DNA of 64,000 nucleotides from an uncultured Winogradskyella sp. (GTDB lineage Bacteria; Bacteroidota; Bacteroidia; Flavobacteriales; Flavobacteriaceae): NCBI RefSeq assembly GCF_947495255.1, contig NZ_CANLYI010000008.1, positions 124,001 to 188,000 of the forward strand, read 5' to 3'. Shown piece by piece: positions 1 to 7,825 of this stretch (position 1 is its first letter; each line of letters starts with the position of its first letter). The notes under the pieces were generated by a model. It saw only the letters and a program-made list of their open reading frames with translations, ran no database searches and was not told where the DNA came from. The position numbers and the translations under genes were made by a program.

Positions 1-1275
1 CCTATCCAAGAACAATCATTTAATGTGGTTGCTTCTGGCAAAGATGTTGTTGGTATTGCTCAAACAGGTACAGGTAAGACACTTGCCTACATGTTACCTA
101 TTTTAAGAAACCTTAAATATTCTACACAAGATAATCCTAGAGTTTTGGTGTTAGTACCAACACGAGAATTAGTTGTACAGGTTGTCAGTGAAATTGAAAA
201 ATTCTCTAAGTACATTAATAACCGTGTTTTGGGTGTTTATGGTGGTACCAATATTAACACTCAGAAACAAGCCGTTGCACAAGGTCAAGATATTATTGTA
301 GCGACACCTGGTCGTTTATACGATTTGGCCGTGAGTAGAGTTTTACAGTTAAAATCTATTCAGAAATTAGTAATTGATGAAGTCGATGTAATGCTAGATC
401 TAGGTTTTAGACATCAATTGATGAATATTTTTGATATTCTACCTCCACGTCGTCAAAACATTATGTTTTCTGCTACAATGACTAAAGATGTAGATGAATT
501 AATTACAGATTTCTTTACCAATCCTACAAAAATATCAATAGCAGTTTCTGGTACACCTTTAGAGAATATTAAGCAAGAGCGTTACGATGTTCCAAACTTT
601 TACACCAAAGTAAACTTGTTAGAACATTTACTTCATGATAAAGAAGATTTTTCTAAAGTTTTAATTTTTGTGGCTTATAAGAAAATGGCTGACCGGTTAT
701 TTAACCAGTTAGAAGAGTTATTTCCTGGTGATTCTTGCGTTATACACTCTAATAAAACTCAGAATTACAGGTTACGCAGTATTGAACAGTTTAGAGAAGG
801 CGAAAACCGTTTGCTAGTCGCAACAGACGTTATGGCTAGAGGTTTAGATATTGAAGGCGTATCTCATGTTATTAACTTTGATACACCAGATTATCCAGAA
901 AATTACATGCACAGAATCGGTAGAACTGGTCGTGCTGAACAAGAAGGTCATTCTATTTTATTATCTACAGATAAGGAAAAAGAAGGTTTAGAGCGCATTG
1001 AAGAATTAATGCAAATGAAAATTGAAACCTTATCTATACCAGATACTGTTGAAATTTCAACTGAACTTATTGAAGAAGAACGTCCACAAATTAGAGAACG
1101 AAACAACCCTACAAAGCGAAGTGATGCTGATGCTCCAGGACCAGCTTTTCATGAAAAATCGGAAAAGAATTCGAAAGAAAACTTAGGTGGTTCTTACAAA
1201 TTTAAGATAGCCGAAAAATACAAGAAGCCAAAAACTAGAGGCGACAAGAATTATAATCGTAGAAATAAAAAGTAA
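1..1275 (+). CDS. DEAD-box RNA helicase, 5' end outside window
   Basis: ATP-dependent RNA helicase that remodels RNA duplexes in the cytoplasm (ribosome assembly, mRNA decay or cold adaptation are the usual roles). The open frame runs in from the left edge, starting inside the Q motif (PIQEQ), so the true start is upstream. Visible in order: motif I AQTGTGKT (bases 58-81), PTREL, GG, TPGR, motif II, SAT, then the second RecA domain with ARGLD and HRIGRTGR. Motif II reads DEVD (bases 376-387) rather than DEAD, a conservative change that keeps the metal- and ATP-binding acids. The tail after the core is basic and lysine-rich, as in RhlE/CshA-like proteins, and probably binds RNA. The family is certain; the subgroup is not. 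Confidence 0.95.
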   Translation, partial: PIQEQSFNVVASGKDVVGIAQTGTGKTLAYMLPILRNLKYSTQDNPRVLVLVPTRELVVQVVSEIEKFSKYINNRVLGVYGGTNINTQKQAVAQGQDIIVATPGRLYDLAVSRVLQLKSIQKLVIDEVDVMLDLGFRHQLMNIFDILPPRRQNIMFSATMTKDVDELITDFFTNPTKISIAVSGTPLENIKQERYDVPNFYTKVNLLEHLLHDKEDFSKVLIFVAYKKMADRLFNQLEELFPGDSCVIHSNKTQNYRLRSIEQFREGENRLLVATDVMARGLDIEGVSHVINFDTPDYPENYMHRIGRTGRAEQEGHSILLSTDKEKEGLERIEELMQMKIETLSIPDTVEISTELIEEERPQIRERNNPTKRSDADAPGPAFHEKSEKNSKENLGGSYKFKIAEKYKKPKTRGDKNYNRRNKK

Positions 1276-1389
1276 ACTAAGTTTATACACGTAAGCTGTA
1301 TAATTCAATTTTAAGCAATCCTGACTTTTGTAAATAAAATCACAATAAAATCTCTTTTTATCGTTTTTTGATGGACTTTAAGGTCAATC

Positions 1390-1421
1390 TCATGCTTATC
1401 CAGAAAAAAGCATGACTTTTA
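1390..1421 (+). terminator. Candidate terminator of the helicase gene
   Basis: Perfect 8-bp stem TCATGCTT / AAGCATGA with a 10-base loop, followed by a short T-rich run. It lies about 115 bases after the helicase stop, further than usual, so the assignment is tentative. Confidence 0.4.
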
Positions 1422-1534
1422 TATTTTCCTATTAATGTTTATAGCACATGATATTAATCATAGTTGTTTTTAACATCTCTCATTAACTTATAGTAAGTTA
1501 ACGGATTCTGAAGTTTCAACTATTGTAAATAAAA

Positions 1535-1564
1535 AAACCCTAATCAAATTAATGAAAAGGGTTT
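1535..1564 (-). terminator. Rho-independent terminator of the MscS-like gene
   Basis: Stem AAACCCT / AGGGTTT. Read on the minus strand it is followed by a run of T. It sits about 70 bases beyond the stop of the minus-strand channel gene. Confidence 0.65.
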
Positions 1565-1632
1565 CTAATACCTCAAGTACTTGCAGGATCACATCCTATG
1601 TAAACATAAAATCTATAACCCTAACCTTATAG

Positions 1633-2460
1633 TTAATCCTGCAGTTGTACTTGATTTTCGATTAAATCTTTTATAGGAACAATAAGCTTCCCTTTTGTGT
1701 TTTTTAATATTACTGATATGCTTTGTACTGCTTCTACAGTATATACTTCATCATTAAAAACTATTTTTTGTCCAATTTCGTATGTTTTACGTGCATAAAA
1801 TGTATTTAATAGTTTCCCAACAACCTCTCTTGCTCCTAAACCAAATGCTATAGCAAATGCTAAAAGAAAAGCAGCAATAATCATATTTACATTATTGGTA
1901 ATGATTTCCGTATCAATACCTGCCTGATTTAAAGCTGTTATGGAGATAAAGGTAAGCAATAAAAAGAATACGACTTGGCTAATCATTTTACCACCAGACA
2001 AATCCATAGATTCAAAAAGTGATTTTAATCCTTTCTTTACAAAGTTGGCAAACAATAGACCAATCATAAAAATGACTAAAGCTGTAAATAATTTTGGCAA
2101 ATAATCTAGTAATTCACCTATTTTTAAAGATATAGATTTTAGGTTTAATATATCTAACACCATTAAAGATAGCATAATGTACATGATCCATTTTACGAAT
2201 CCAGATACTACCTTTTCAGTATTAAAACCAAGCTCTTTTCCTTCTATAATTTCAATTTCATTAATTTTTTCATCAAGCTTAGAGACATGAGCAAGCTTTA
2301 AAAGTTTTTTGATGACTTTTACTACAATTTTGGTTGCAAAAAAGCCAAAAATAAAAATAAACAAAGCACCAATGATATTAGGAAATATCGCAGAAATCTC
2401 TAACCACATGGTTGTGAGAGATTGCATCGCTATGTCTTTAAATTCTGTTACTTTTTCCAT
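1633..2460 (-). CDS. MscS-like mechanosensitive channel protein with conserved TM helices
   Basis: 275-residue inner-membrane protein. About four to five hydrophobic segments are visible (near residues 25-50, 90-110, 125-145, 160-180, 190-205). They are followed by a soluble C-terminal part containing GLGAREVVGKLLN and a small beta-rich region (VFNDEVYTVEAVQ). This matches the small conductance channel/CmpX-type proteins that relieve osmotic stress, and the length is typical of that short subgroup. It lies downstream of the sigma factor and its small partner on the same strand with a 34-base gap, so it may belong to that transcript. A terminator follows. The family is fairly clear; gating and ion preference cannot be read from sequence. 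Confidence 0.8.
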   Translation of the reverse strand: MEKVTEFKDIAMQSLTTMWLEISAIFPNIIGALFIFIFGFFATKIVVKVIKKLLKLAHVSKLDEKINEIEIIEGKELGFNTEKVVSGFVKWIMYIMLSLMVLDILNLKSISLKIGELLDYLPKLFTALVIFMIGLLFANFVKKGLKSLFESMDLSGGKMISQVVFFLLLTFISITALNQAGIDTEIITNNVNMIIAAFLLAFAIAFGLGAREVVGKLLNTFYARKTYEIGQKIVFNDEVYTVEAVQSISVILKNTKGKLIVPIKDLIENQVQLQD

Positions 2461-2494
2461 ACTAATAATTTTATGTTAGGGTTTATTAAGTATA

Positions 2495-2668
2495 TTAATT
2501 TTCTCTCTTACTTGTTACGCTGTCAATAATATGACCAATATTATACGAAAATAACTCAGCAATTTCCATAAAGAGCTTAGCCATCGCAATATCATGCATA
2601 ACTCTACCCTTCAGTTCCGCTGGAACTTCCTTCAAAGGCTGGTCTATTTGCTTAAATGGATTTTCCAT
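2495..2668 (-). CDS. Small protein overlapping the sigma factor gene
   Basis: 57-residue protein beginning MENPFKQID; a longer in-frame start ten codons upstream is less likely. Its start lies inside the end of the ECF sigma gene (17-base overlap), which implies translational coupling. It has no membrane segment and no HxxxCxxC zinc anti-sigma motif. The central stretch (MHDIAMAKLFMEIAELFSYN) looks like an amphipathic helix. Coupling to a sigma gene suggests a regulatory partner, possibly a minimal anti-sigma protein, but this is inference from position only. It is not recognised as a named family. Confidence 0.6.
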   Translation of the reverse strand: MENPFKQIDQPLKEVPAELKGRVMHDIAMAKLFMEIAELFSYNIGHIIDSVTSKREN

Positions 2669-3245
2669 CTTTCGTATAATTTGTGTACTTCTGTACAAGT
2701 TTTTCTTTTGCTCTTTTTAATCGCATTTTAACTGCGCTTTCTCCAATATCTAAAGCTTCAGCTAATTCTTTAATTGATAAATTATCTTGATATTTTAATA
2801 ATAATATCATCTTTTCATCCGGAGAAATCAACTCCATAACCTTCTTCAATTGCTCTACTCTCATGTCTTGAAACTCAATAGTAGAATCAATATCTTCACC
2901 TATATTTTCAATATCAACATGTTCTGAACTTACAGACTTTTTTTCAAACTTCTTAGCTGTATTTCTAGTGACATAATTTACACAATGATTATAAGTAAAT
3001 GCATATAACCACGTAGAAAATTTTGACTTTCCTTTAAAACTAGCTAATTTAACAAAAACTCTTAAAAAAACATCTTGAGTTAAATCCTTAGCTTCATCCA
3101 CACCATTGGCAAATCCATAACATTTGTTATAGACCATACTCGCATATCTGTCGTACAAGACCTCGAACAACATAGTGTCGTTAGTTTTTACGATAGCTTC
3201 TACAAGCGCTTCATCGGTTAGACTATGAATAGCTTCTTTTGTCAA
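2652..3245 (-). CDS. ECF-type RNA polymerase sigma factor
   Basis: 197-residue sigma-70 family factor that directs RNA polymerase to a regulon of its own. The region 2 signature is visible (YDRYASMVYNKCYGF, then AKDLTQDVFLRVF and FSTWLYAFTYN), as is a region 4 helix-turn-helix (LSIKELAEALDIGESAVKMRLKRAKEKL). A moderately acidic linker joins them. The length is normal for ECF factors. The next gene overlaps its 3' end, and an MscS-like channel follows, so a membrane or osmotic stress output is conceivable but not shown. No membrane anti-sigma gene is present nearby. Confidence 0.93.
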   Translation of the reverse strand: MTKEAIHSLTDEALVEAIVKTNDTMLFEVLYDRYASMVYNKCYGFANGVDEAKDLTQDVFLRVFVKLASFKGKSKFSTWLYAFTYNHCVNYVTRNTAKKFEKKSVSSEHVDIENIGEDIDSTIEFQDMRVEQLKKVMELISPDEKMILLLKYQDNLSIKELAEALDIGESAVKMRLKRAKEKLVQKYTNYTKDGKSI

Positions 3246-3331
3246 GGGATTTATTAATCTGTATAATTAGTTAGTTATTAGTCTTAAGACACTGAAGTAT
3301 TTGATAGGTCACATTATTTTTAAATATTTTC

Positions 3332-3736
3332 CTACTTTTTTACTTCCTCTTCAATATCTCCTAAGTGATGCTGCAATGCTTTCGCTGATATTTGAATTTC
3401 CCATATTAAAAATAACAAAGAAACAATTAATAAGATTAATCCAAATCCAAAGGCCCAAACAGCTACAATATTCAATTTTATATAAATTAAAAACATCGTT
3501 AACACACAAAAAAGCAAACTACTGATGCCAGCAATTTGCATATATCTGGTTAACCTTACTCTTAATTTTAGGTTATTAATTTGTCTTAGTAACGAAGTAT
3601 TTTGATGCTCTCTATACTTTTCACTAAGATTTCTAATTATTGCTGCATAAGCTAAAAACCGATTAGTATACGCTAGCATTATTAACGATATAGCAGAGAA
3701 TAAAAGTGCTGGTGTTGTTAGCGTTAAATCTTCCAT
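3332..3736 (-). CDS. DUF2721 family membrane protein
   Basis: 134 residues with an N-terminal hydrophobic helix (TPALLFSAISLIMLAYTNRFLAY begins near residue 8). A basic, helix-forming middle follows (LRQINNLKLRVRLTRYMQ), then two further membrane segments (about 68-88 and 93-115) and an acidic tail. This pattern is that of DUF2721 proteins, whose function is unknown. It is on the same strand as its neighbours but separated by 86 to 95 bases on either side, with a terminator upstream, so it is probably transcribed alone or with the sigma factor. Confidence 0.75.
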   Translation of the reverse strand: MEDLTLTTPALLFSAISLIMLAYTNRFLAYAAIIRNLSEKYREHQNTSLLRQINNLKLRVRLTRYMQIAGISSLLFCVLTMFLIYIKLNIVAVWAFGFGLILLIVSLLFLIWEIQISAKALQHHLGDIEEEVKK

Positions 3737-3780
3737 ATAAACGTTTTAACAAAATTACTGAATAAAATTTCTAAACATAA

Positions 3781-3810
3781 AAAAAGCGAACTTTTTTAAG
3801 TTCGCTTTTT
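3781..3810 (-). terminator. Rho-independent terminator
   Basis: Perfect 11-bp stem AAAAAGCGAAC / GTTCGCTTTTT with an 8-base loop. The A/T arms make it work on either strand. It lies just past the stop of the MotA/ExbB-like minus-strand gene. Confidence 0.85.
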
Positions 3811-3831
3811 ACATTTTTTATTTTTTTGATA

Positions 3832-4275
3832 TTATTCTTTGTTCTCAGTACTTAAAGTCCATCGCAATATTAATATCCCAATCCTAGCAATTGCAAACGA
3901 AAACAACCCAAATGTCGCAGTTAATAAGGATACTTTTAGTCCTCCTGCAAAAACTGCTGGATCAACATTACCTATTGCTTCTATGGAGTCAAAAGCTGTG
4001 ATTAAACCTATAACCGATGCTAAAAACCCTAAAACCAAGCCTAATAAACTAGAATCTACAGTTAATTTTAGCATTTTTTCAGTCTGTGATTTGTCTTTTT
4101 TTAAACTAATAAACCCTTTTACTATAAAAAACAAGGACAATAAAAGGCAAATTAAAATAAGCGTCATAAAGAAAGAGCCTCCTTCACTAAATCTATCTGC
4201 TATCTGATTTGTTGAAGTAAATAAAAAGTTTGACATTATTAATTGGTGCATAATTGATGATATTAAGTTAAACAT
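3832..4275 (-). CDS. MotA/TolQ/ExbB proton channel-like protein
   Basis: 147-residue protein with three hydrophobic segments (near residues 33-53, 73-95 and 112-135). The pair LLGLVLGFLASVIGLITAFDSIE and VFAGGLKVSLLTATFGLFSFAIARI resembles the two long pore helices of MotA/TolQ/ExbB proteins. It is shorter than true ExbB/TolQ (about 220-240 residues) and lacks the large cytoplasmic loop, and no ExbD/TolR partner is adjacent. In-frame methionines at codons 1, 9 and 14 leave the exact start open. It lies divergent from the LytS-type kinase gene. An energising role for an outer-membrane process is only a family-based guess. Confidence 0.6.
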   Translation of the reverse strand: MFNLISSIMHQLIMSNFLFTSTNQIADRFSEGGSFFMTLILICLLLSLFFIVKGFISLKKDKSQTEKMLKLTVDSSLLGLVLGFLASVIGLITAFDSIEAIGNVDPAVFAGGLKVSLLTATFGLFSFAIARIGILILRWTLSTENKE

Positions 4276-4441
4276 AGGCCAAACTTAAAATTTAAAACCT
4301 GTCTAAATATTTAATTGCGACGAACAACGGTTTTAACATGCGATTAAACAACATGTTGAATCCATTACAAAACCCGTCATTCGTCTATAAACTCTTTAAT
4401 CACTATAAAAATACAGTATTATTGTATTAACAATATTAGAA

Positions 4442-5512
4442 ATGCTTAAAAAGAAATTCATATTTAAATTAATTGGTAAAGGTGTACTACACATTTTATT
4501 TTGGTGTGCTGTACTCCTATTCTATACTTATTTTTTTGGTGTTGGCAGCAACAATTTTAATGATACACTTATATTCTCGTTGTTCTTAATGCCAATTACA
4601 ATTGCAACTACTTATGTCTCTATTTATAAGCTAATACCAGATTACCTCATTACCAAACGCTATTTTAAGTTTGTAACTTATAGTATTTACACGTTAATTA
4701 TTTCTGCATATTTAGTGATGGTTTCTATCTTTTTTAGTTTGATTTATTTATCGAATTTTAAATACAATGATATGAACCCACTTACGAGAAATATTCTGTT
4801 TGTAATGACAGGAATATATCTTGTTACAGTTATTGTAAGTGCATTTAAACTTATGAAGCTAAACATTAAAGCTTCAAAAAGAACCAAAACACTTGAAACT
4901 AAAATTTTAGAAACGCAACTTAAATTAAAAGAACAAGAGCTGAAGTATCTAAAAATGCAGATTCATCCTCACTTTTTATTTAACACATTAAATACCATGT
5001 ATGGTTTTGCTTTAAAAAAGGCAGATGAAACGCCAGAAATGATATTAAAACTCTCTAATTTATTAGATTATTTGCTGTATCAAGTAGATAAACCATTTGT
5101 GAGTTTAAAGGATGAAATTAACCATATTGAAGACTATATTAGTTTAGAGCAAATGCGTTTTAGTGATACTTTGAATGTCACATTCTCAAAACATATAAAT
5201 TCAGATGCCATTGAAATCGCTCCAATGCTATTCATACCTTTTGTAGAAAACAGCTTTAAACATGGTAAAATTATAAATGGTTGTTTAGATATTTCAATTC
5301 ATATTGAAGCAAATACAGATACTATTGAATTCACTTTAAACAATAGTAGCACAAATGATTTAAACGCTACAGATGGCATAGGTTTGGAGAATATAAAAAA
5401 ACGACTGGAGCTAATATATCCTAATAAACACAGAATTGTAATTCATAGAAATGATACTAATTTTGAAGTTTCATTGACGGTAAACCTTAAATCTGAATTA
5501 AAAAATGTCTAA
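4442..5512 (+). CDS. LytS/YehU-type sensor histidine kinase
   Basis: 356-residue membrane histidine kinase of the LytS family. Four hydrophobic helices occupy roughly residues 8-30, 42-60, 80-105 and 115-138, followed by a coiled-coil linker (about 140-172). The His_kinase box QIHPHFLFNTLN places the phospho-acceptor at H175. The ATP-binding domain shows the N-box FVENSFKHG (near 246-254) and a glycine-rich GIGLENIKKRL. There is no large periplasmic sensor domain, so the stimulus is likely sensed in the membrane. It overlaps the response regulator gene by 8 bases and forms a translationally coupled pair with it. Confidence 0.92.
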   Translation: MLKKKFIFKLIGKGVLHILFWCAVLLFYTYFFGVGSNNFNDTLIFSLFLMPITIATTYVSIYKLIPDYLITKRYFKFVTYSIYTLIISAYLVMVSIFFSLIYLSNFKYNDMNPLTRNILFVMTGIYLVTVIVSAFKLMKLNIKASKRTKTLETKILETQLKLKEQELKYLKMQIHPHFLFNTLNTMYGFALKKADETPEMILKLSNLLDYLLYQVDKPFVSLKDEINHIEDYISLEQMRFSDTLNVTFSKHINSDAIEIAPMLFIPFVENSFKHGKIINGCLDISIHIEANTDTIEFTLNNSSTNDLNATDGIGLENIKKRLELIYPNKHRIVIHRNDTNFEVSLTVNLKSELKNV

Positions 5513-6236
5513 ATCCATATCTTGCATAATCGTTGATGATGAAATAATAGCAAGAGACATTATTGCGACTCACCTATCTAAAATTGAACGTATAAACGTA
5601 GTTGCCAAATGCAAAAACGCCATTGAAGCATTCAATTTTATAAATAATAACAAAGTAGACTTAATCTTTCTAGATATTAATATGCCCGAAATATCCGGAA
5701 TATCATTCGCCAAATCCATAAACAGAGACATTAAAATTATTTTTACAACAGCGTATAGGGATTATGCAGTTGAAGGTTTTGATTTGCAAGCCGTAGATTA
5801 TCTTTTAAAACCCATTGCCTTTGAGCGTTTACTCCAAGCCGTGAATCGTTATTTTGAAGTCAATTCAGCGTCTAACAACAACAAAATAGAGACAACAGAA
5901 TCTAACGACTTTATATTTGTACGATCAGACCGTAAAATGATAAAAGTAGATTTTGATACTATTTTATATGTTGAAAGTTATAGCGATTATATAAAAATTC
6001 ATCTAGATAATTCGGCTTCAAAAAACTCTGACAAGACTATAATAACAAGAGAAACTATAACATCTATAGAAGCTAAACTACCAAAAGCTCAATTTTTACG
6101 ACTTCATCGGTCTTATATTGTCTGTATTGATAAAATTCAATCATTTACTAACGAACAAGTTACAGTTAATCGAAAAGCGCTTTCCATTAGTCGAACTTAT
6201 AAGAAAGAAGTTTTGAAACGTCTAGAAAATTTTTAA
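5505..6236 (+). CDS. LytTR-type response regulator
   Basis: 243-residue DNA-binding response regulator paired with the upstream kinase. The receiver domain has the acidic pocket DD (residues 11-12), the phospho-acceptor D57 in LIFLDINMPE, a conserved T in TTAYRDYAVEGF and K in YLLKPI. The C-terminal LytTR domain (about 130-240) shows VRSDRKMIKVDFDTILYVE and FLRLHRSYIVCIDKI. Such regulators bind paired direct repeats upstream of targets. Targets cannot be named from here; the small gene that follows and the operon itself are candidates. Confidence 0.93.
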   Translation: MSKSISCIIVDDEIIARDIIATHLSKIERINVVAKCKNAIEAFNFINNNKVDLIFLDINMPEISGISFAKSINRDIKIIFTTAYRDYAVEGFDLQAVDYLLKPIAFERLLQAVNRYFEVNSASNNNKIETTESNDFIFVRSDRKMIKVDFDTILYVESYSDYIKIHLDNSASKNSDKTIITRETITSIEAKLPKAQFLRLHRSYIVCIDKIQSFTNEQVTVNRKALSISRTYKKEVLKRLENF

Positions 6237-6304
6237 CTTTAAGAAAATAAATACCCAAATCTTAACGTTGTATAGCGAATGCTATGCTATTGAAAACCTG
6301 CTAA

Positions 6305-6895
6305 ATGAGTGATTACCTGCACAGAACTATCCCAAATTTAAAGCCTTTTAGCTTTGAGCGTCATCACGATTCTCATTTTATAAATCAGCGTTGGGTATTG
6401 GTCAATGGTATTTCTAACAAAAAATCAATCTACACATTTAAAGACAATAACGTCCTTGAAATTTCTCGAAAAGATAACGTTATAAAAACTTCTTGGAATA
6501 TCAATATCTTAAACAGCTTTTCTATTGAAACTGAAGATGGCTTAATTACTGTAGAAGCGTATTTTAAAGATGACGATATCTTAGTACTTAACAACTTAGA
6601 CAAAGAAGAGTTTGCACTATACATTAATACCACTAACTATGATGACGAGGTAAATTCTGTTGAAGACATCAATACCTTTTTAAAAGAAAAGTACAAGAAA
6701 AAAGTTAGTACAATTATCTACGACCACAAATTCTATTACATAGAACAATCTAAAGAATATGGTCCTTTTAAAGTTGAAGAACTAGCAGAAAAAGTAAAAT
6801 CTGGTGAAATTAGCGCCTATTGCTTTGTAAAGGACGTCAATGAATATGATTATAGTAAACGCATGCGTATTGAGGATTTATTGCACGAGCTGTAA
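6305..6895 (+). CDS. GYF_2-like domain protein downstream of the LytTR pair
   Basis: 196-residue soluble protein of unrecognised family. The C-terminal 65 residues (FYYIEQSKEYGPFKVEELA...GEISAYCFVKD) resemble the GYF_2/DUF4339 fold. There, a YY...GPF...EL...G.I...W pattern forms a small peptide-binding module, although the usual tryptophan is replaced here. The N-terminal part (about residues 25-115) is beta-rich with repeated charged-hydrophobic alternation. No signal peptide or membrane segment is visible. It starts 68 bases after the response regulator on the same strand and may be its output or co-transcribed partner. Confidence 0.55.
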   Translation: MSDYLHRTIPNLKPFSFERHHDSHFINQRWVLVNGISNKKSIYTFKDNNVLEISRKDNVIKTSWNINILNSFSIETEDGLITVEAYFKDDDILVLNNLDKEEFALYINTTNYDDEVNSVEDINTFLKEKYKKKVSTIIYDHKFYYIEQSKEYGPFKVEELAEKVKSGEISAYCFVKDVNEYDYSKRMRIEDLLHEL

Positions 6896-7104
6896 TATCA
6901 TAACTATTCTATAATATTGAGACCACTGCAATATTTATTAATCACATTACCACATACATAAACCTATAATAATTAGTGCTTTAGATACTTCACTACAACT
7001 TAAAGAAGCTACCTTTCTCGTTTTTTCAACCTTATTATATTTTAAATTTTACCGACTTATTTGATCCATTTCAAATTACTAAATTCTTGTTAATATTTTA
7101 TTTT

Positions 7105-7127
7105 TAATAGTAATACTATTATATTTG
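7105..7127 (+). promoter_or_regulatory. Palindromic operator abutting a -7 box
   Basis: TAATAGTA-A-TACTATTA is a perfect 17-base palindrome (7105-7121). It runs directly into TATATTTG (7120-7127), a match to the Bacteroidota -7 element TAnnTTTG. It lies just before a TetR gene, so autoregulation of the efflux operon is the natural reading. No good TTG box is present at the usual spacing. Confidence 0.6.
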
Positions 7128-7145
7128 CAATCAAATAAATCAATT

Positions 7146-7820
7146 ATGATAAACTTACTTTCAAATTTAAAAATTTCTGTACCAGATAAAATTTATATTA
7201 AAGACCCAGAATCTTCTAAATTGGGTAAGCGAATTATAGAGCACAGCATTCTGTTAATTAATGAAATAGGCTTTGACGGCTTCACTTTTAAAAAATTAGG
7301 CGTAAAAATAGGTTCTAACGAAAGTTCTATTTATCGCTATTTTGAAAGCAAACATAAGTTACTGTTATACCTTACCTCTTGGTATTGGGCTTGGATAGAA
7401 TATCAAATGGTTTTTGCCACGTTTAATCTGCCAGACCCTCAAGAAAAACTTTTTAAAGCTATAGAAGTGATTACGAAAAGTATTGAGGAAGATGTGACGT
7501 TTTCTCATATCAATGAAATAGTTCTAAATAGAATTATTATCAATGAGAATTCTAAATCGTACTTAACAAAAGAAGTTGATAGTGAAAACAAGGAAGGTTA
7601 TTTTGTGATTTACAAACGTATGATTCAGCGTTTGCGAGATATGATTACTGCTATTAATCCTGAATACAAATTCGCCACAAGTCTTGCAAGTACTGTTGTA
7701 GAAGGCGCATTACATCAACACTTTTTAAAAGAGCACTTTACCTCATTAACAGATTGTAATAATAATATTACACCAACCGATTTTTTTAAAGAGCTAACTA
7801 TAAACGCTATTAGCAAGTAA
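7146..7820 (+). CDS. TetR/AcrR family transcriptional regulator of the efflux operon
   Basis: 224-residue regulator. I take the ATG at 7146 (MINLLSNLK); the upstream TTG codon at 7125 is part of the -7 box and cannot be the start. The N-terminal DNA-binding domain shows RIIEHSILLINEIGFDGFTFKKLGVKIGSNESSIYRYFESKHKLL in overlapping parts, the standard TetR helix-turn-helix with YRYF. The ligand-binding half is helical and divergent. It is followed five bases later by the ABC exporter, then HlyD and TolC, so it most likely represses a single four-gene operon and is released by an exported compound. Confidence 0.88.
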   Translation: MINLLSNLKISVPDKIYIKDPESSKLGKRIIEHSILLINEIGFDGFTFKKLGVKIGSNESSIYRYFESKHKLLLYLTSWYWAWIEYQMVFATFNLPDPQEKLFKAIEVITKSIEEDVTFSHINEIVLNRIIINENSKSYLTKEVDSENKEGYFVIYKRMIQRLRDMITAINPEYKFATSLASTVVEGALHQHFLKEHFTSLTDCNNNITPTDFFKELTINAISK

Positions 7821-7825
7821 AAACT

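Larger units (their letters stand above)
1276..1632. other. Intergenic gap between convergent genes
   Basis: No gene is supported here. It holds one hairpin nearer the helicase and one terminator belonging to the minus-strand channel gene, both listed separately. The remainder is AT-rich without recognised features. Confidence 0.6.

Noticed and set aside
1-1275. DEVD in place of DEAD as a sign of an inactive helicase
   Set aside because: The acids needed for metal and ATP are retained and all other motifs are intact; DExD variation is common.
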